A program made the position numbers and the translations under genes. Of a stretch of 64,000 bases of DNA, positions 7,999-15,791 are shown one piece after another. Origin of the DNA: Micromonospora sp. HNM0581 (GTDB taxonomy: Bacteria; Actinomycetota; Actinomycetes; Mycobacteriales; Micromonosporaceae); NCBI RefSeq assembly GCF_012726175.1, contig NZ_JAASAD010000008.1:164649-228648 (forward strand), written 5' to 3'. The notes below the pieces were generated by a model. The model was given only the letters and a program-made list of their open reading frames with translations, made no database searches and was not told the DNA's origin. How positions within the stretch are numbered: the stretch's first letter is position 1; each line of letters begins with the position of its first letter.

Positions 7999-8927
7999 TG
8001 TCGATCGCCGATTTTCTCACCGACCTGTTCAATCCCGACCTGGCGTTCCTGCCGAAGGCGCTGGCGATCGCGGTGATGTCCAGCATCGTCTGCGGTGTCG
8101 TCGGCTGCTACGTCGTACTGCGGGGGATGGCCTTCATCGGTGACGCGGTGGCGCACGCCGTCTTCCCGGGTATCGCGGTCGCCTTCGTCCTGCAGGGCAG
8201 CCTGGTCCTCGGTGGCGCTGTCGCCGGCGTCGTCACCGCGCTGCTGATCGCGGTCTTCTCCCAGAACCGGCGCGTCAAGGAGGACTCGATCATCGGTGTC
8301 TTCCTGGTGGGCGCGTTCGCTCTCGGTATCGTGATCATCTCGCAGGCGCCGGGATACGCCGGGTCACTCCAGCAGTTCCTGTTCGGCTCGATCACCGGCA
8401 TCCCGGACCGGGACCTCTACGTCGTCGGGGGCGCCGGCCTGGTCATCCTCGGCCTGGTCCTGGCATTGCACAAGGAGTTCGTCGCGGTCTGCCTGGACCG
8501 GGAGATGTCCCGTTCGATGGGGCTGCCGGTCTTCTGGCTCGACATCGCCCTCTACGTCCTGGTGACGCTGGCCGTGGTGATCTCGTTGCAGACCATCGGC
8601 AACATCCTCGTCCTCGCGCTGCTGATCACGCCCGCCGCGGCTGCTCGCCTGCTCACCGACCGGCTTGGCGTGATGATGCTGCTCGCCCCGGTGCTCGGCG
8701 GCACATCGGCGCTCGTCGGACTGTACCTGTCCTGGAGCTACGACACCCCCGTCGGCGGCACCATCGTCCTGGTCGCCACCATCGGCTTTCTCGTCGCGTG
8801 GCTGTTCGCTCCCCGGCATGGCCTGCTCACCAGACGGTGGCGTCGTCCCCCCACGCAGGGACCCACAGATGACAGCCGCGCCCCAGCGTTCGCGCCCGAA
8901 CCGGGCTCATCCCCGGCCGTGGGGTAG
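7998..8927 (+). CDS. Permease subunit of anchored-repeat metal ABC transporter (ABC-3 / ZnuB type)
   Basis: 309 residues with about eight hydrophobic helices. The N-terminal VVLRGMAFIGDAVAHAVFPG segment is the conserved part of ABC-3 family permeases (ZnuB, TroC, MntB), and QTIGNILVLALLITPAAAARLL is the other hallmark. The ATG at 7998 overlaps the ATPase stop; the longer frame from 7935 lies inside that gene. It is the last gene of the cluster. The following 235 bases to the sigma-factor gene contain no further gene, and I see no clear terminator or promoter there. Confidence 0.92.
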   Translation: MSIADFLTDLFNPDLAFLPKALAIAVMSSIVCGVVGCYVVLRGMAFIGDAVAHAVFPGIAVAFVLQGSLVLGGAVAGVVTALLIAVFSQNRRVKEDSIIGVFLVGAFALGIVIISQAPGYAGSLQQFLFGSITGIPDRDLYVVGGAGLVILGLVLALHKEFVAVCLDREMSRSMGLPVFWLDIALYVLVTLAVVISLQTIGNILVLALLITPAAAARLLTDRLGVMMLLAPVLGGTSALVGLYLSWSYDTPVGGTIVLVATIGFLVAWLFAPRHGLLTRRWRRPPTQGPTDDSRAPAFAPEPGSSPAVG

Positions 8928-9162
8928 CCGGCACCACCGCACGATCCGGAACAGCCGCCGGGCCGGTCGGGGTGCGGCCGTCGGGCCTCCACCGGTTTGG
9001 TCGCCGCGAGGAAATGGTGTCCTGGTCCACCGTTGTTGAACCGGAGCGGTCCGCGGTCCGTACCAGTGCACGTCGGCCGAAGGGGCGTGCCCCACGTCGG
9101 CAACCAGCTACTACTACAGGCTGTCGTCAACTGTGCGAGGTGGCGACGCGGAGGTGTTGAAG

Positions 9163-9723
9163 GTGATCGACGACGCGCAGGTGACCGCGTGGGCGCTCGC
9201 TGCCGGTCGGGGGGACCGGGACGCCGCGAGCGCGTTCGTCCGGGCCACGCAGTCGTCCGTGTGGCGCTTCGTCGCCGCGCTCACCTCCTCCGCCGAGGCC
9301 GACGACCTGGCGCAGGAGACGTACCTGCGGGCCCTACGGTCGCTACCGTCGTTCGCCGGCCGGTCCTCCGCCCGCACCTGGTTGTTCGGCATCGCCCGAC
9401 GGGTCGCGGTGGATCAGGTCCGGATGGCGATGTCCCGGCCGCGCACGGTGCCGATCCTGGAATCACACGACGCTGTCGACCCGCGCCGCAGCGGCTTCGA
9501 CCGGCAGGTGGCGTTGGAACAGCTGATCGCGGCGCTGCCCGCCGACCGGCGGGAGGCGTTCGTCGCCACCCAGCTGCTCGGGCTCTCCTACGCCGAGGCT
9601 GCCGAGGTGTGCGGATGCCCGGTCGGGACGATCCGTTCCCGGGTGGCGCGAGCCCGCGAAGAGCTGGTCGCCGCGACCCGGTCCGCCGATCGACGGCGCC
9701 GGCCCGACGACGCCGTCGGTTGA
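9163..9723 (+). CDS. ECF-type RNA polymerase sigma factor, SigC-like
   Basis: 186 residues from the GTG at 9163, chosen because GCGGAGG lies eight bases upstream; GTG 9133, GTG 9154 and TTG 9157 are alternatives in the same frame. Region 2 reads VWRFVAALTSSAEADDLAQE, then YLRALRSL and RTWLFGIARR. Region 4 reads LPADRREAFVATQLLGLSYA followed by CGCPVGTIRSRVARAREEL. The closeness of region 4 and of the N-terminus (ATQSSVWRFVA) to Mycobacterium tuberculosis SigC is striking. No anti-sigma factor gene lies next to it, also true of SigC. It sits between the metal importer and the B12 locus and may control either; no consensus target promoter is visible to prove this. Confidence 0.85.
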   Translation: MIDDAQVTAWALAAGRGDRDAASAFVRATQSSVWRFVAALTSSAEADDLAQETYLRALRSLPSFAGRSSARTWLFGIARRVAVDQVRMAMSRPRTVPILESHDAVDPRRSGFDRQVALEQLIAALPADRREAFVATQLLGLSYAEAAEVCGCPVGTIRSRVARAREELVAATRSADRRRRPDDAVG

Positions 9724-9971
9724 CCGACCGACCGGGAACGAGATGAGGGGAACGACCGCAGGGAGGTGGCCCGCGAGGGCGGTCCCGGAGAATGCGGGCC
9801 TGCCTCAGTTTTCCCCGGTGTCGTCGAGCAGGGCCCGGCGTAGGGCCAGCCGGTGCTCACGACGGATCTCCGCCTCCCGGTAGCGACGCCGGTCGCCGGC
9901 GACGTCCACAACGAGCAGGGACGGGCCGACGCGGGAGCAGTGGTTACCTACGGTGTGCCTCCGGTAGCGGA

Positions 9972-10000
9972 TTGACAGTGGTGGAAGGTCGGACGAGACT
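9972..10000 (+). promoter_or_regulatory. Candidate promoter ahead of cobalamin riboswitch 1
   Basis: A perfect TTGACA at 9972-9977 is followed 17 bases later by GAGACT at 9995-10000, a poor -10 match. The spacing puts the transcription start just before the riboswitch, which is where a promoter must be. The remainder of 9724-9970 shows no supported gene. Confidence 0.4.
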
Positions 10001-10004
10001 GGCG

Positions 10005-10120
10005 CAACAACTGCACAACCGCGTGTGTGTGCGGGGGAAGTCCGGTCGAAGTCCGGCGCTGGCCCGCAACGGTAGGCCGCCAGGTGATTGCTGGCGGCGA
10101 GCCCGAATACCTGCCGCACT
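10005..10120 (+). promoter_or_regulatory. Cobalamin (B12) riboswitch 1
   Basis: The conserved AdoCbl aptamer core is readable: GGGGGAAGTCCGGTCGAAG at 10033-10051, CGCTGGCCCGCAACGGTA at 10057-10074, and the closing GAGCCCGAATACCTGCCGC at 10099-10117. These are the GGGAA...GGTGNAA...GCTG-CCCGCAAC-GGTA and CCTGCC blocks of the family. About 110 bases of leader separate it from the start codon at 10230. Cobalamin binding should repress the secreted capture proteins encoded downstream. Whether control is transcriptional or by hiding the ribosome site cannot be read with confidence. Confidence 0.88.
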
Positions 10121-10229
10121 CGTGAGTCTCTGCTCCTCACCCGTCGTGGCCCACGGGTCGGAGGCCGGCCGTCCGCGGCGTACCGCGCGGCCCGGTCATA
10201 CGACCGCGGGGGCCGGAAAGGCGCCTCCG

Positions 10230-11273
10230 ATGGTCGTTCGTGTGGGCCGGAACCGCCTGCTCGTCCTGCTCTGCGGTGTACTCGCCGCTCTCACCCTCAG
10301 CGCACCGGCGATCGCCGCGCCCACACAGGTGGGTGCCGTCCGAGCGGAGGCCGCCGCCGGCTGGTTGGCCCGGCAGCTGGTCGACGGGGAACGGTTCGAA
10401 GCCGTCTTCGGTGGGGTCGCGTACCCGGACCAGGGGCTGACCCTGGACGCGGTCTTCGCGTTCGCCGCCGCCGAGGCTGCCGATGACTTCGGTGCCGCGG
10501 CGCTGGCCTGGGCCACCCGGCCGGACATCCGCGACGGGTACATCGGTGACGGGGCCTCGGCGGCGTATGCGGGCGCGACCGCGAAGCTCGCGTTGGCCGT
10601 CGCGGTTCGTGGCGGTGACCCGACCGACGTCGGCGGGGTGGATCTCGTCGCCCGGCTGCGGTCACTGCAGGAAGCCAGTGGCCGGTTCACCGACCGGTCG
10701 GCGTGGGGTGACTACAGCAACGCGTTCAGCCAGTCCTTCGCGATACTCGCGTTGGATCGGACTGCGCAGGGTGTGCCGCCGGTCACCGCCGGGTGGCTGG
10801 CCGACACCCGGTGCCCGGACGGCGGCTACCCGTTGCTGCCGGAGCAGCCAGTCTGTGTCTCCGACGTGGATGCCACCGCCGTCGCGGTGCAGGCACTGCG
10901 GGCCGCGGGGCGCCGGGCCGATGCCGCCGCAGGACTGCGCTGGCTGATCTCCGTGCAAGGAGCCGACGGCGGCTTCAGCAACGCCGGTGGGGTGGCGAAC
11001 GCCAACAGCACCGGGCTGGCGGCCCAGGCACTGCGCGACGGCGGCCGGCTGCGGGCCTGGTGGCGGGCCCGCGGGTTCCTCGCGGGTCTTCAGGTCGGGT
11101 GTGCCGCACCGGTCGCTGACCGAGGTGCAGTCGACTTCGACGGCGGTGTCTTCGACCCCGGTACCGCCGCCCGCGCCACCGCCCAGGCCGTCCTCGGTCT
11201 GGCCGGCACCGGATACGCCCGTCTTTCCACAGCAGATGCGACCAGCGGCGCACCCAGCCTGCCCTGCCACTGA
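10230..11273 (+). CDS. Secreted alpha/alpha-toroid protein, transcobalamin alpha-domain-like (prenyltransferase/squalene-oxidase repeat)
   Basis: 347 residues from the ATG at 10230, with GGAAAG nine bases upstream. A signal peptide (LLVLLCGVLAALTLSAPAIA) leads to tandem helical-hairpin repeats of the prenyltransferase/terpenoid-toroid type: DVDATAVAVQALRAAG, GLRWLISVQGADGGFSNAGG, NANSTGLAAQALRDGG. These 'S/T-x-x-A-x-Q-A-L' repeats also build the alpha6/alpha6 barrel of transcobalamin and intrinsic factor. It has no catalytic DxDD or DDxxD motif and no anchor, so I expect a secreted ligand-binding protein. The riboswitch ahead and the DUF4430-like gene behind support B12 binding. Cobalamin capture is inferred; the fold family is well supported. 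Confidence 0.75.
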   Translation: MVVRVGRNRLLVLLCGVLAALTLSAPAIAAPTQVGAVRAEAAAGWLARQLVDGERFEAVFGGVAYPDQGLTLDAVFAFAAAEAADDFGAAALAWATRPDIRDGYIGDGASAAYAGATAKLALAVAVRGGDPTDVGGVDLVARLRSLQEASGRFTDRSAWGDYSNAFSQSFAILALDRTAQGVPPVTAGWLADTRCPDGGYPLLPEQPVCVSDVDATAVAVQALRAAGRRADAAAGLRWLISVQGADGGFSNAGGVANANSTGLAAQALRDGGRLRAWWRARGFLAGLQVGCAAPVADRGAVDFDGGVFDPGTAARATAQAVLGLAGTGYARLSTADATSGAPSLPCH

Positions 11274-11311
11274 CAGGTCGGCAGTTCCACTCTCCCGTGA
11301 AGGAGCGCACA

Positions 11312-11800
11312 ATGTCTGGTTTCTACGAATCCGGCCGTCGATGGCTGGCCGGCATCATGGCGGTGGCGGTCGTCGCCATCGGGTTGATCGCTGTCGAACC
11401 GTCGCCGCGCGCCGCCGAGGCCGCCGCCTGCACCGGGACGTCCGGGGTCACCGTGGTGGTCGACTACGGCTCACTCGGCGGCGGCGTCCAGGTGGCGTGC
11501 GCGCTCGGAGACCCGGCCACCGGACTGGCCGCACTGCAGGGCGCGGGCTTCACGGCGACCGGTACGCAGCGGTGGGGGCTGGCCTTCGTCTGTCGGATCA
11601 ACGGAAAACCGACCGCCGCCACGGAACCGTGCGTCAACACCCCGCCGGCCAGCGCGTACTGGTCGTACTGGCACGCTTCCGGCAGCGGTGCCGCCTGGAC
11701 GTACAGCACGCTGGGAGCGTCGAGCTACGACCCGGCCCCGGGCACGGTCGAGGGCTGGTCCTTCGGCTCGGGTACCGCACCCAGCATCACCGCACCCTGA
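11312..11800 (+). CDS. Secreted DUF4430-like protein (transcobalamin beta-domain-like)
   Basis: 162 residues; the ATG at 11312 has GAAGGA seven bases upstream. After a signal peptide the mature part is short and beta-rich: GVTVVVDYGSLGG, ATGLAALQGAGF, FVCRINGKP, ASAYWSYWHA, GTVEGWSFG. The order (ligand strand, 'TxLxAL' helix, 'xxxINGK', 'YWxYW', 'GxVxGWxF') follows DUF4430, the fold of the C-terminal beta domain of transcobalamins. It also resembles Streptomyces proteins called the SCO2322 family. Paired Cys (FVC, EPCVN) may form a disulfide. It lies 38 bases after the toroid gene and behind the same riboswitch, so the two probably act as one two-part B12 binder. Confidence 0.7.
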   Translation: MSGFYESGRRWLAGIMAVAVVAIGLIAVEPSPRAAEAAACTGTSGVTVVVDYGSLGGGVQVACALGDPATGLAALQGAGFTATGTQRWGLAFVCRINGKPTAATEPCVNTPPASAYWSYWHASGSGAAWTYSTLGASSYDPAPGTVEGWSFGSGTAPSITAP

Positions 11801-11904
11801 CCTGCGGGTAACCGGCACGATCCGTCGGCACGCCGGGTGCCACCCGCCACGCTGGCGCCGTGCGGCGGCCGGGCGGTACGGTGGCGGCACCCGGCGCGTC
11901 GGGT

Positions 11905-12015
11905 ACCCAACTGAATACGTCCTGTGTGGGGGAAAGTCGGTAGAAGCCGACGCTGACCCGCAACCGTGTGCGAGGACCTTCTCGCGAGCCGGAATGCCCC
12001 GGACAGGACGAGCGG
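11905..12015 (+). promoter_or_regulatory. Cobalamin (B12) riboswitch 2
   Basis: A second aptamer is clear: GTGGGGGAAAGTCGGTAGAAG at about 11926-11946, GACGCTGACCCGCAACCGTG near 11949-11968, and GAGCCGGAATGCC near 11986. A perfect 8-bp helix closes it (CGTCCTGT at 11919-11926 with ACAGGACG at 12003-12010). It precedes the anchored toroid gene (start 12147), and through the overlapping genes behind it the ECF transporter. The leader 12016-12146 ends in GAAAGG, the likely ribosome site. Confidence 0.88.
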
Positions 12016-12146
12016 CTTCCACTGTCGAGGTCTACAGGGTGGAGTCCGGGCAACAGCGGTACGGCATCGTCGCGACCACGCGATCGGATACCGCCGTCCG
12101 GTGCCTTCCGGAGCTTCCACCGACCGCTCTGCGAAAGGCACCCCTC

Positions 12147-13625
12147 ATGCCCACGTCTCCGCTCCGGCGTGTCGGCGCCGGTCTCGGCGTCGCCACCGCC
12201 ACCGCGCTCGCCATCGTCGCGGTCACCCCGATCGGCGTGCCCGCCGCACCCTCGCCAGCCCATGCCGCCGCCGCGCGCGACGCCGCGACCTGGCTCGCCG
12301 GGGAGTACACCGACGGCGTGCTACCCGGCCCGGTCGGTCCTGAGGACTGGGGGTTGAGCATCGACGGCGTGATCGCTCTCGCCGCAACCGGGGTAGCCGG
12401 CGCGACTCGGCAGGCAGCGACGGCGCAGATCGCCGCACACGTGCGGTCCTACAACAGCTACGACGACTGGGGTCTCGATGGCTTCACCGACGGTGGCGCC
12501 ACCTCGAAGCTGCTCTACGCGGCCTCGGCCGCTGGTGCTGATCCCACCGACTTCGGCGGCTGGGACCTCCGTGCCGAGACTGTGGCGCTGATCTCCGGAG
12601 CAGCGACCGGTGACCAGCACGGTCGGATCACCAGCCGCACCACCGAGGCGACCGGCCCGGATCCGAGCAACACCTTCGACCAGGCTTTCGCCGTGCTGGG
12701 TCTGGCCCGCAGCGGCGGTACGCCGCAGGAGACCGTCGACTTCCTCATCCGGCAGCAGTGCACGGCCGGTGGCTTCCGGCTCTACCCCGATGCCGACGGC
12801 GCACCGTCGCCGTCTTGCGACGCCCAGGGCGACGCCACTCTCGACGTCGACTCGACCGCCATGGCCGTCCAGGCACTGCTGGCTACCGACGCCACCGGCG
12901 CGGACCAGGCCGCGCAGCGCGGCGCGGACTGGCTGGTGGCGCAGCAACGCGCCGACGGATCGTTCGGCGGGTCGGGACCCACGAGCGGCGCGAACTCCAA
13001 CAGCACCGGCCTGGCCGGGCAGGCCCTCGCTGCGGCCGGACGTGCCGCCGAGTCCGCTCGTGCCGCCGAGGCGTTGGCCGCACTGCAGCTCACCACCGCC
13101 AACGGCGGCGCGGCGGCGGCCGATGGCGGAGCCATCGCCTACGACACCGGCGCCCGGACCGAGGCGGTGCGGGTCGGGATCGTCGCGAACGTCCGGGACC
13201 AGTGGCGTCGGGCCACCGCGCAGGCACTGCTCGGGCTGGCCCAGATACCGTTGGGCCGGATCGGTCTTGATCCTCCGCCGTCCGGTGAGCCCACTCCGTC
13301 TTCCACCGTGTCACCCGCGCCGACCGGCACTGCCACCCCCACCGGTACTGCCACCCCCACCGGCTCGCCGACGCCGACGGCCACCGCCTCGCCCACCGCC
13401 AGCCCGACACCGAGCACCTCACCGAGTACCTCACCGAGCATCACGCCGACCACGCCGACCGCCACGGTACCGACTCCCACCCCCACCGCCACCGAACCCG
13501 CCCCGGGCGGGGTGGGCCGACTGCCGAGGACTGGTGTGGCGATCGGCGGGTACGTTCTCGCGGCGCTGCTGCTGGTGGGTGGGGGCGTGGTGCTGCTGGT
13601 CCTCGGCCGTCGGCGGGCCACATGA
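12147..13625 (+). CDS. LPRTG-anchored alpha/alpha-toroid protein, transcobalamin alpha-domain-like
   Basis: 492 residues from the ATG at 12147 (GAAAGG upstream). It has a signal peptide (ATALAIVAVTPIGVPAAPSP), then a helical toroid like that of the 10230 gene: DWGLSIDGVIALAATG, FDQAFAVLGLARSG, DVDSTAMAVQALLATD, QQRADGSFGG, NSNSTGLAGQALAAAG. A Pro/Thr/Ser-rich spacer of about 75 residues follows, with LPRTG at 459-463, a hydrophobic helix and RRR. It is therefore predicted to be sortase-linked to the wall on a flexible stalk. It is the surface-bound counterpart of the secreted toroid. Its stop overlaps the next start (ATGA). The role as a B12 receptor feeding the downstream ECF importer is inferred from riboswitch and operon. 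Confidence 0.78.
   Translation: MPTSPLRRVGAGLGVATATALAIVAVTPIGVPAAPSPAHAAAARDAATWLAGEYTDGVLPGPVGPEDWGLSIDGVIALAATGVAGATRQAATAQIAAHVRSYNSYDDWGLDGFTDGGATSKLLYAASAAGADPTDFGGWDLRAETVALISGAATGDQHGRITSRTTEATGPDPSNTFDQAFAVLGLARSGGTPQETVDFLIRQQCTAGGFRLYPDADGAPSPSCDAQGDATLDVDSTAMAVQALLATDATGADQAAQRGADWLVAQQRADGSFGGSGPTSGANSNSTGLAGQALAAAGRAAESARAAEALAALQLTTANGGAAAADGGAIAYDTGARTEAVRVGIVANVRDQWRRATAQALLGLAQIPLGRIGLDPPPSGEPTPSSTVSPAPTGTATPTGTATPTGSPTPTATASPTASPTPSTSPSTSPSITPTTPTATVPTPTPTATEPAPGGVGRLPRTGVAIGGYVLAALLLVGGGVVLLVLGRRRAT
13326..13361 (+). repeat. 18-bp direct repeat in wall-spacer coding region
   Basis: Two adjacent 18-base units (GGCACTGCCACCCCCACC and GGTACTGCCACCCCCACC, 17/18 identical) encode the Gly-Thr-Ala-Thr-Pro-Thr stalk repeat of the anchored toroid protein. 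Degenerate copies continue downstream. Such repeats can change in number and so alter stalk length. Confidence 0.7.
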
Positions 13626-14557
13626 GTACCCGGCCGACCTCGGCCGTGTCCGCTCTCGCGCTTGTCGCCGTGAGTGTCCTGACCGGGCCGGTCCCGGCTG
13701 CTGCCACGGGCAACGCCGGCTACTGCCCCGACGCCGGGGGAGTGACAGTCGTGGTGGACTTCAAGGAACTCGGCGGCGGCACGGTGGTCCGGTGTGCTCC
13801 CGGCGACCAGGCCACCGGCCTGGCGGCGTTGAAGAACGCTGGCTTCCAGATCGCCGGCACGCTGCGGTGGGGCGAAGGGTTCATCTGCCGGATCGAGGGC
13901 AAGCCCTCGGCCAGCGCGGAAAGGTGCATCGACACGCCGCCGGCCAGCGCCTACTGGTCCTACTGGCACGCACCCAACGGCGGCTCCTGGACCTACAGCG
14001 ACAAGGGTGTGCTGAACCGCAGGCCACCCCCGGGCAGCTTCGAAGGCTGGTCGTTCTCCGTCAACCGCAACGCCGACGACGCACCCCGACCGGGGGCGGC
14101 ACCGGCCCGGCCGGCACCCCCTCCGCGTACCACGCCGGCGGCACCTCCCCGCACCGCTCCACCGGCACCTCCGCGTACCACGGCACCTGCCCCCCGTCCC
14201 TCGTCGCCACCGACGACCCCGCCCCCCGCCGCGGGTGGAAACGTCGTGCCGACCGGGACGGCCCCGGCGGGCACCACCGGGCCGCCCGCCCCTGCGGCGG
14301 TGGGTTCGACCTCGGCCGCCGGCCCGCCCGTCGCCACAGCGGAGACACCGCCGGTGGTCGTCGGCGTACCCCCGCGCGGGGCCGCCGCCACACCGACCGA
14401 CAAGTCGACGGACTCGTTCACACCAACCGAGATCAGCGCGAGCCGGGACACCGGCGAACTACCGGTGGGAACAATAGCCGGGCTGCTCGTGCTGGTCGCG
14501 CTCGTCGGGGGCGGGCTCGTCGCGGCCCGTCGTCGAAGCGTCGCGTCGGATGACTGA
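13622..14557 (+). CDS. Membrane-anchored DUF4430-like protein (transcobalamin beta-domain-like)
   Basis: 311 residues. After the signal peptide the domain repeats the pattern of the 11312 gene: GVTVVVDFKELGGGTVVRC, ATGLAALKNAGF, FICRIEGKPSA, ASAYWSYWHAPNGG, FEGWSFSV. It is followed by a Pro/Ala/Thr-rich stalk of about 130 residues, then a C-terminal helix (GTIAGLLVLVALVGGGLVA) and RRR. ELPVG precedes the helix, which is not a sortase motif, so it is held by the membrane. It overlaps the anchored toroid gene by four bases and the CbiQ-like gene by eight. Anchored toroid and DUF4430 proteins would together mimic a two-domain transcobalamin beside the importer. Confidence 0.75.
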   Translation: MSTRPTSAVSALALVAVSVLTGPVPAAATGNAGYCPDAGGVTVVVDFKELGGGTVVRCAPGDQATGLAALKNAGFQIAGTLRWGEGFICRIEGKPSASAERCIDTPPASAYWSYWHAPNGGSWTYSDKGVLNRRPPPGSFEGWSFSVNRNADDAPRPGAAPARPAPPPRTTPAAPPRTAPPAPPRTTAPAPRPSSPPTTPPPAAGGNVVPTGTAPAGTTGPPAPAAVGSTSAAGPPVATAETPPVVVGVPPRGAAATPTDKSTDSFTPTEISASRDTGELPVGTIAGLLVLVALVGGGLVAARRRSVASDD

Positions 14558-15791
14558 ACAGGTCACCGCCGGCAAGGTCGCCCCGCCGCCGACGCAGGTC
14601 GCCCGGTCCGGTCCGACGATCGCCGGTCGGCTACCGCGGGCGTTGCATCCGGGGGCGTGGTGGCTGTGGGCGCTCGGCCTGGCGACCGCGGCCAACCACA
14701 CCACCAACCCGCTGCCCCTGGCGTTGCTCGTCGCCGCCGCCGCGCTGGTGGTCGTGCGACGCCGCACGGATGCCCCCTGGGCGTTCGCGTTCCGGCTGTA
14801 CCTGGTACTCGGTGGGATGGTCGTGGCCATGCGGATCGTGTTCCGCCTCGTCTTCGGCGGTGGACAGGGCGACCTTGTCCTGTTTCACCTACCGGAGATC
14901 CCACTGCCGGCCTGGGCGGCGGGTATCCGACTGTTCGGGCCGGTCGCCGCCGAACAACTCCTCGGCGGCTTCTACGACGGGCTGCGCCTGGCGACGATGC
15001 TCATCTGCCTCGGCGCCGCGAACGCCCTGGCCAATCCGAAGCGCCTACTCCGAGCCGTCCCCGGTGCCCTGTACGCGGTGAGTACCGCCGTGGTCGTTGC
15101 GCTCTCGGTCGCCCCGCAACTCGTCGAGAGCGTACTGCGGGTACGTCGGGCGCGCCGGTTGCGTGGTGCCACCGGAAAGGGTCTGCGTGCCCTACGGGGG
15201 ATCGCTCTGCCGGTGCTGGCCGACGCCCTTGACCGGTCACTGGCCCTGGCGGCGGCGATGGACTCTCGCGGCTACGGTCGCACCGCCGCGATACCGGCCA
15301 GCCATCGTGCCCTCACCGGTGGCCTGGTGCTCGCCGGACTGGTGGGCGTCTGCGTCGGCACGTACGGGCTGCTCGATGCCACCGTGCCCAGCTACCTCGG
15401 TCTGCCGATGTTGCTGACCGGCCTGACAACGGCTGTCGTCGGGATGCTCCTGGCCGGGCGGCGGGTCGACCGTAGCCGCTACCGGCCGGATCGCTGGGGC
15501 CTGGCCGATGTCGTCGTCGCCGGCTGTGGAGTGGTCACGGCTGCCGTGACGGCAGCGGCCGGGTCCGTGGACCCGGCCCGGCTCTACCCGCCGGTCAGCC
15601 CCCTCACCTGGCCTGAACTGACCCCGCTGATGCTCCTGGCCGTCGTGGTCGCCGTGGCCCCGGCCTGGTTGGCGCCGCCACCCCCGACGCGCACGGCCGA
15701 GCGCACCTCGACGCCGGTCACCGCTGCACCGGCCGGCGCGATTCGCAGCGCAACACCGGGCCGTGACCTACAGCGGGAGGCGCACCGATGA
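14550..15791 (+). CDS. ECF transporter T component (CbiQ-like)
   Basis: 413 residues with about eight hydrophobic helices. The coupling motifs of EcfT/CbiQ are visible: RRARRLRGATGK in the cytoplasmic helical region, and AAMDSRGYGR, the second A-x-x-x-R-G-type motif. These contact the ATPases. It is longer than the usual 250-270 residues, with extra N- and C-terminal hydrophobic segments. The start overlaps the previous gene and its stop overlaps the ATPase start, so it is one translation unit with the ATPase and S component. Riboswitch control and the neighbours point to cobalamin as cargo. Confidence 0.88.
   Translation: MTEQVTAGKVAPPPTQVARSGPTIAGRLPRALHPGAWWLWALGLATAANHTTNPLPLALLVAAAALVVVRRRTDAPWAFAFRLYLVLGGMVVAMRIVFRLVFGGGQGDLVLFHLPEIPLPAWAAGIRLFGPVAAEQLLGGFYDGLRLATMLICLGAANALANPKRLLRAVPGALYAVSTAVVVALSVAPQLVESVLRVRRARRLRGATGKGLRALRGIALPVLADALDRSLALAAAMDSRGYGRTAAIPASHRALTGGLVLAGLVGVCVGTYGLLDATVPSYLGLPMLLTGLTTAVVGMLLAGRRVDRSRYRPDRWGLADVVVAGCGVVTAAVTAAAGSVDPARLYPPVSPLTWPELTPLMLLAVVVAVAPAWLAPPPPTRTAERTSTPVTAAPAGAIRSATPGRDLQREAHR

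Noticed and set aside
9805..9960. Minus-strand frame with a protein-like, charged C-terminus (RREHRLALRRALLDD)
   Set aside because: The only nearby start (GTG) has no ribosome site and would give about 33 residues. The frame then runs into the riboswitch on the other strand. It may be a decayed gene end, but support is too weak.
10230..13625. Toroid proteins as prenyltransferases or squalene/terpene cyclases
   Set aside because: No DxDD, DDxxD or isoprenoid genes nearby. Both are exported and stand behind B12 riboswitches, which fits a binding protein much better.
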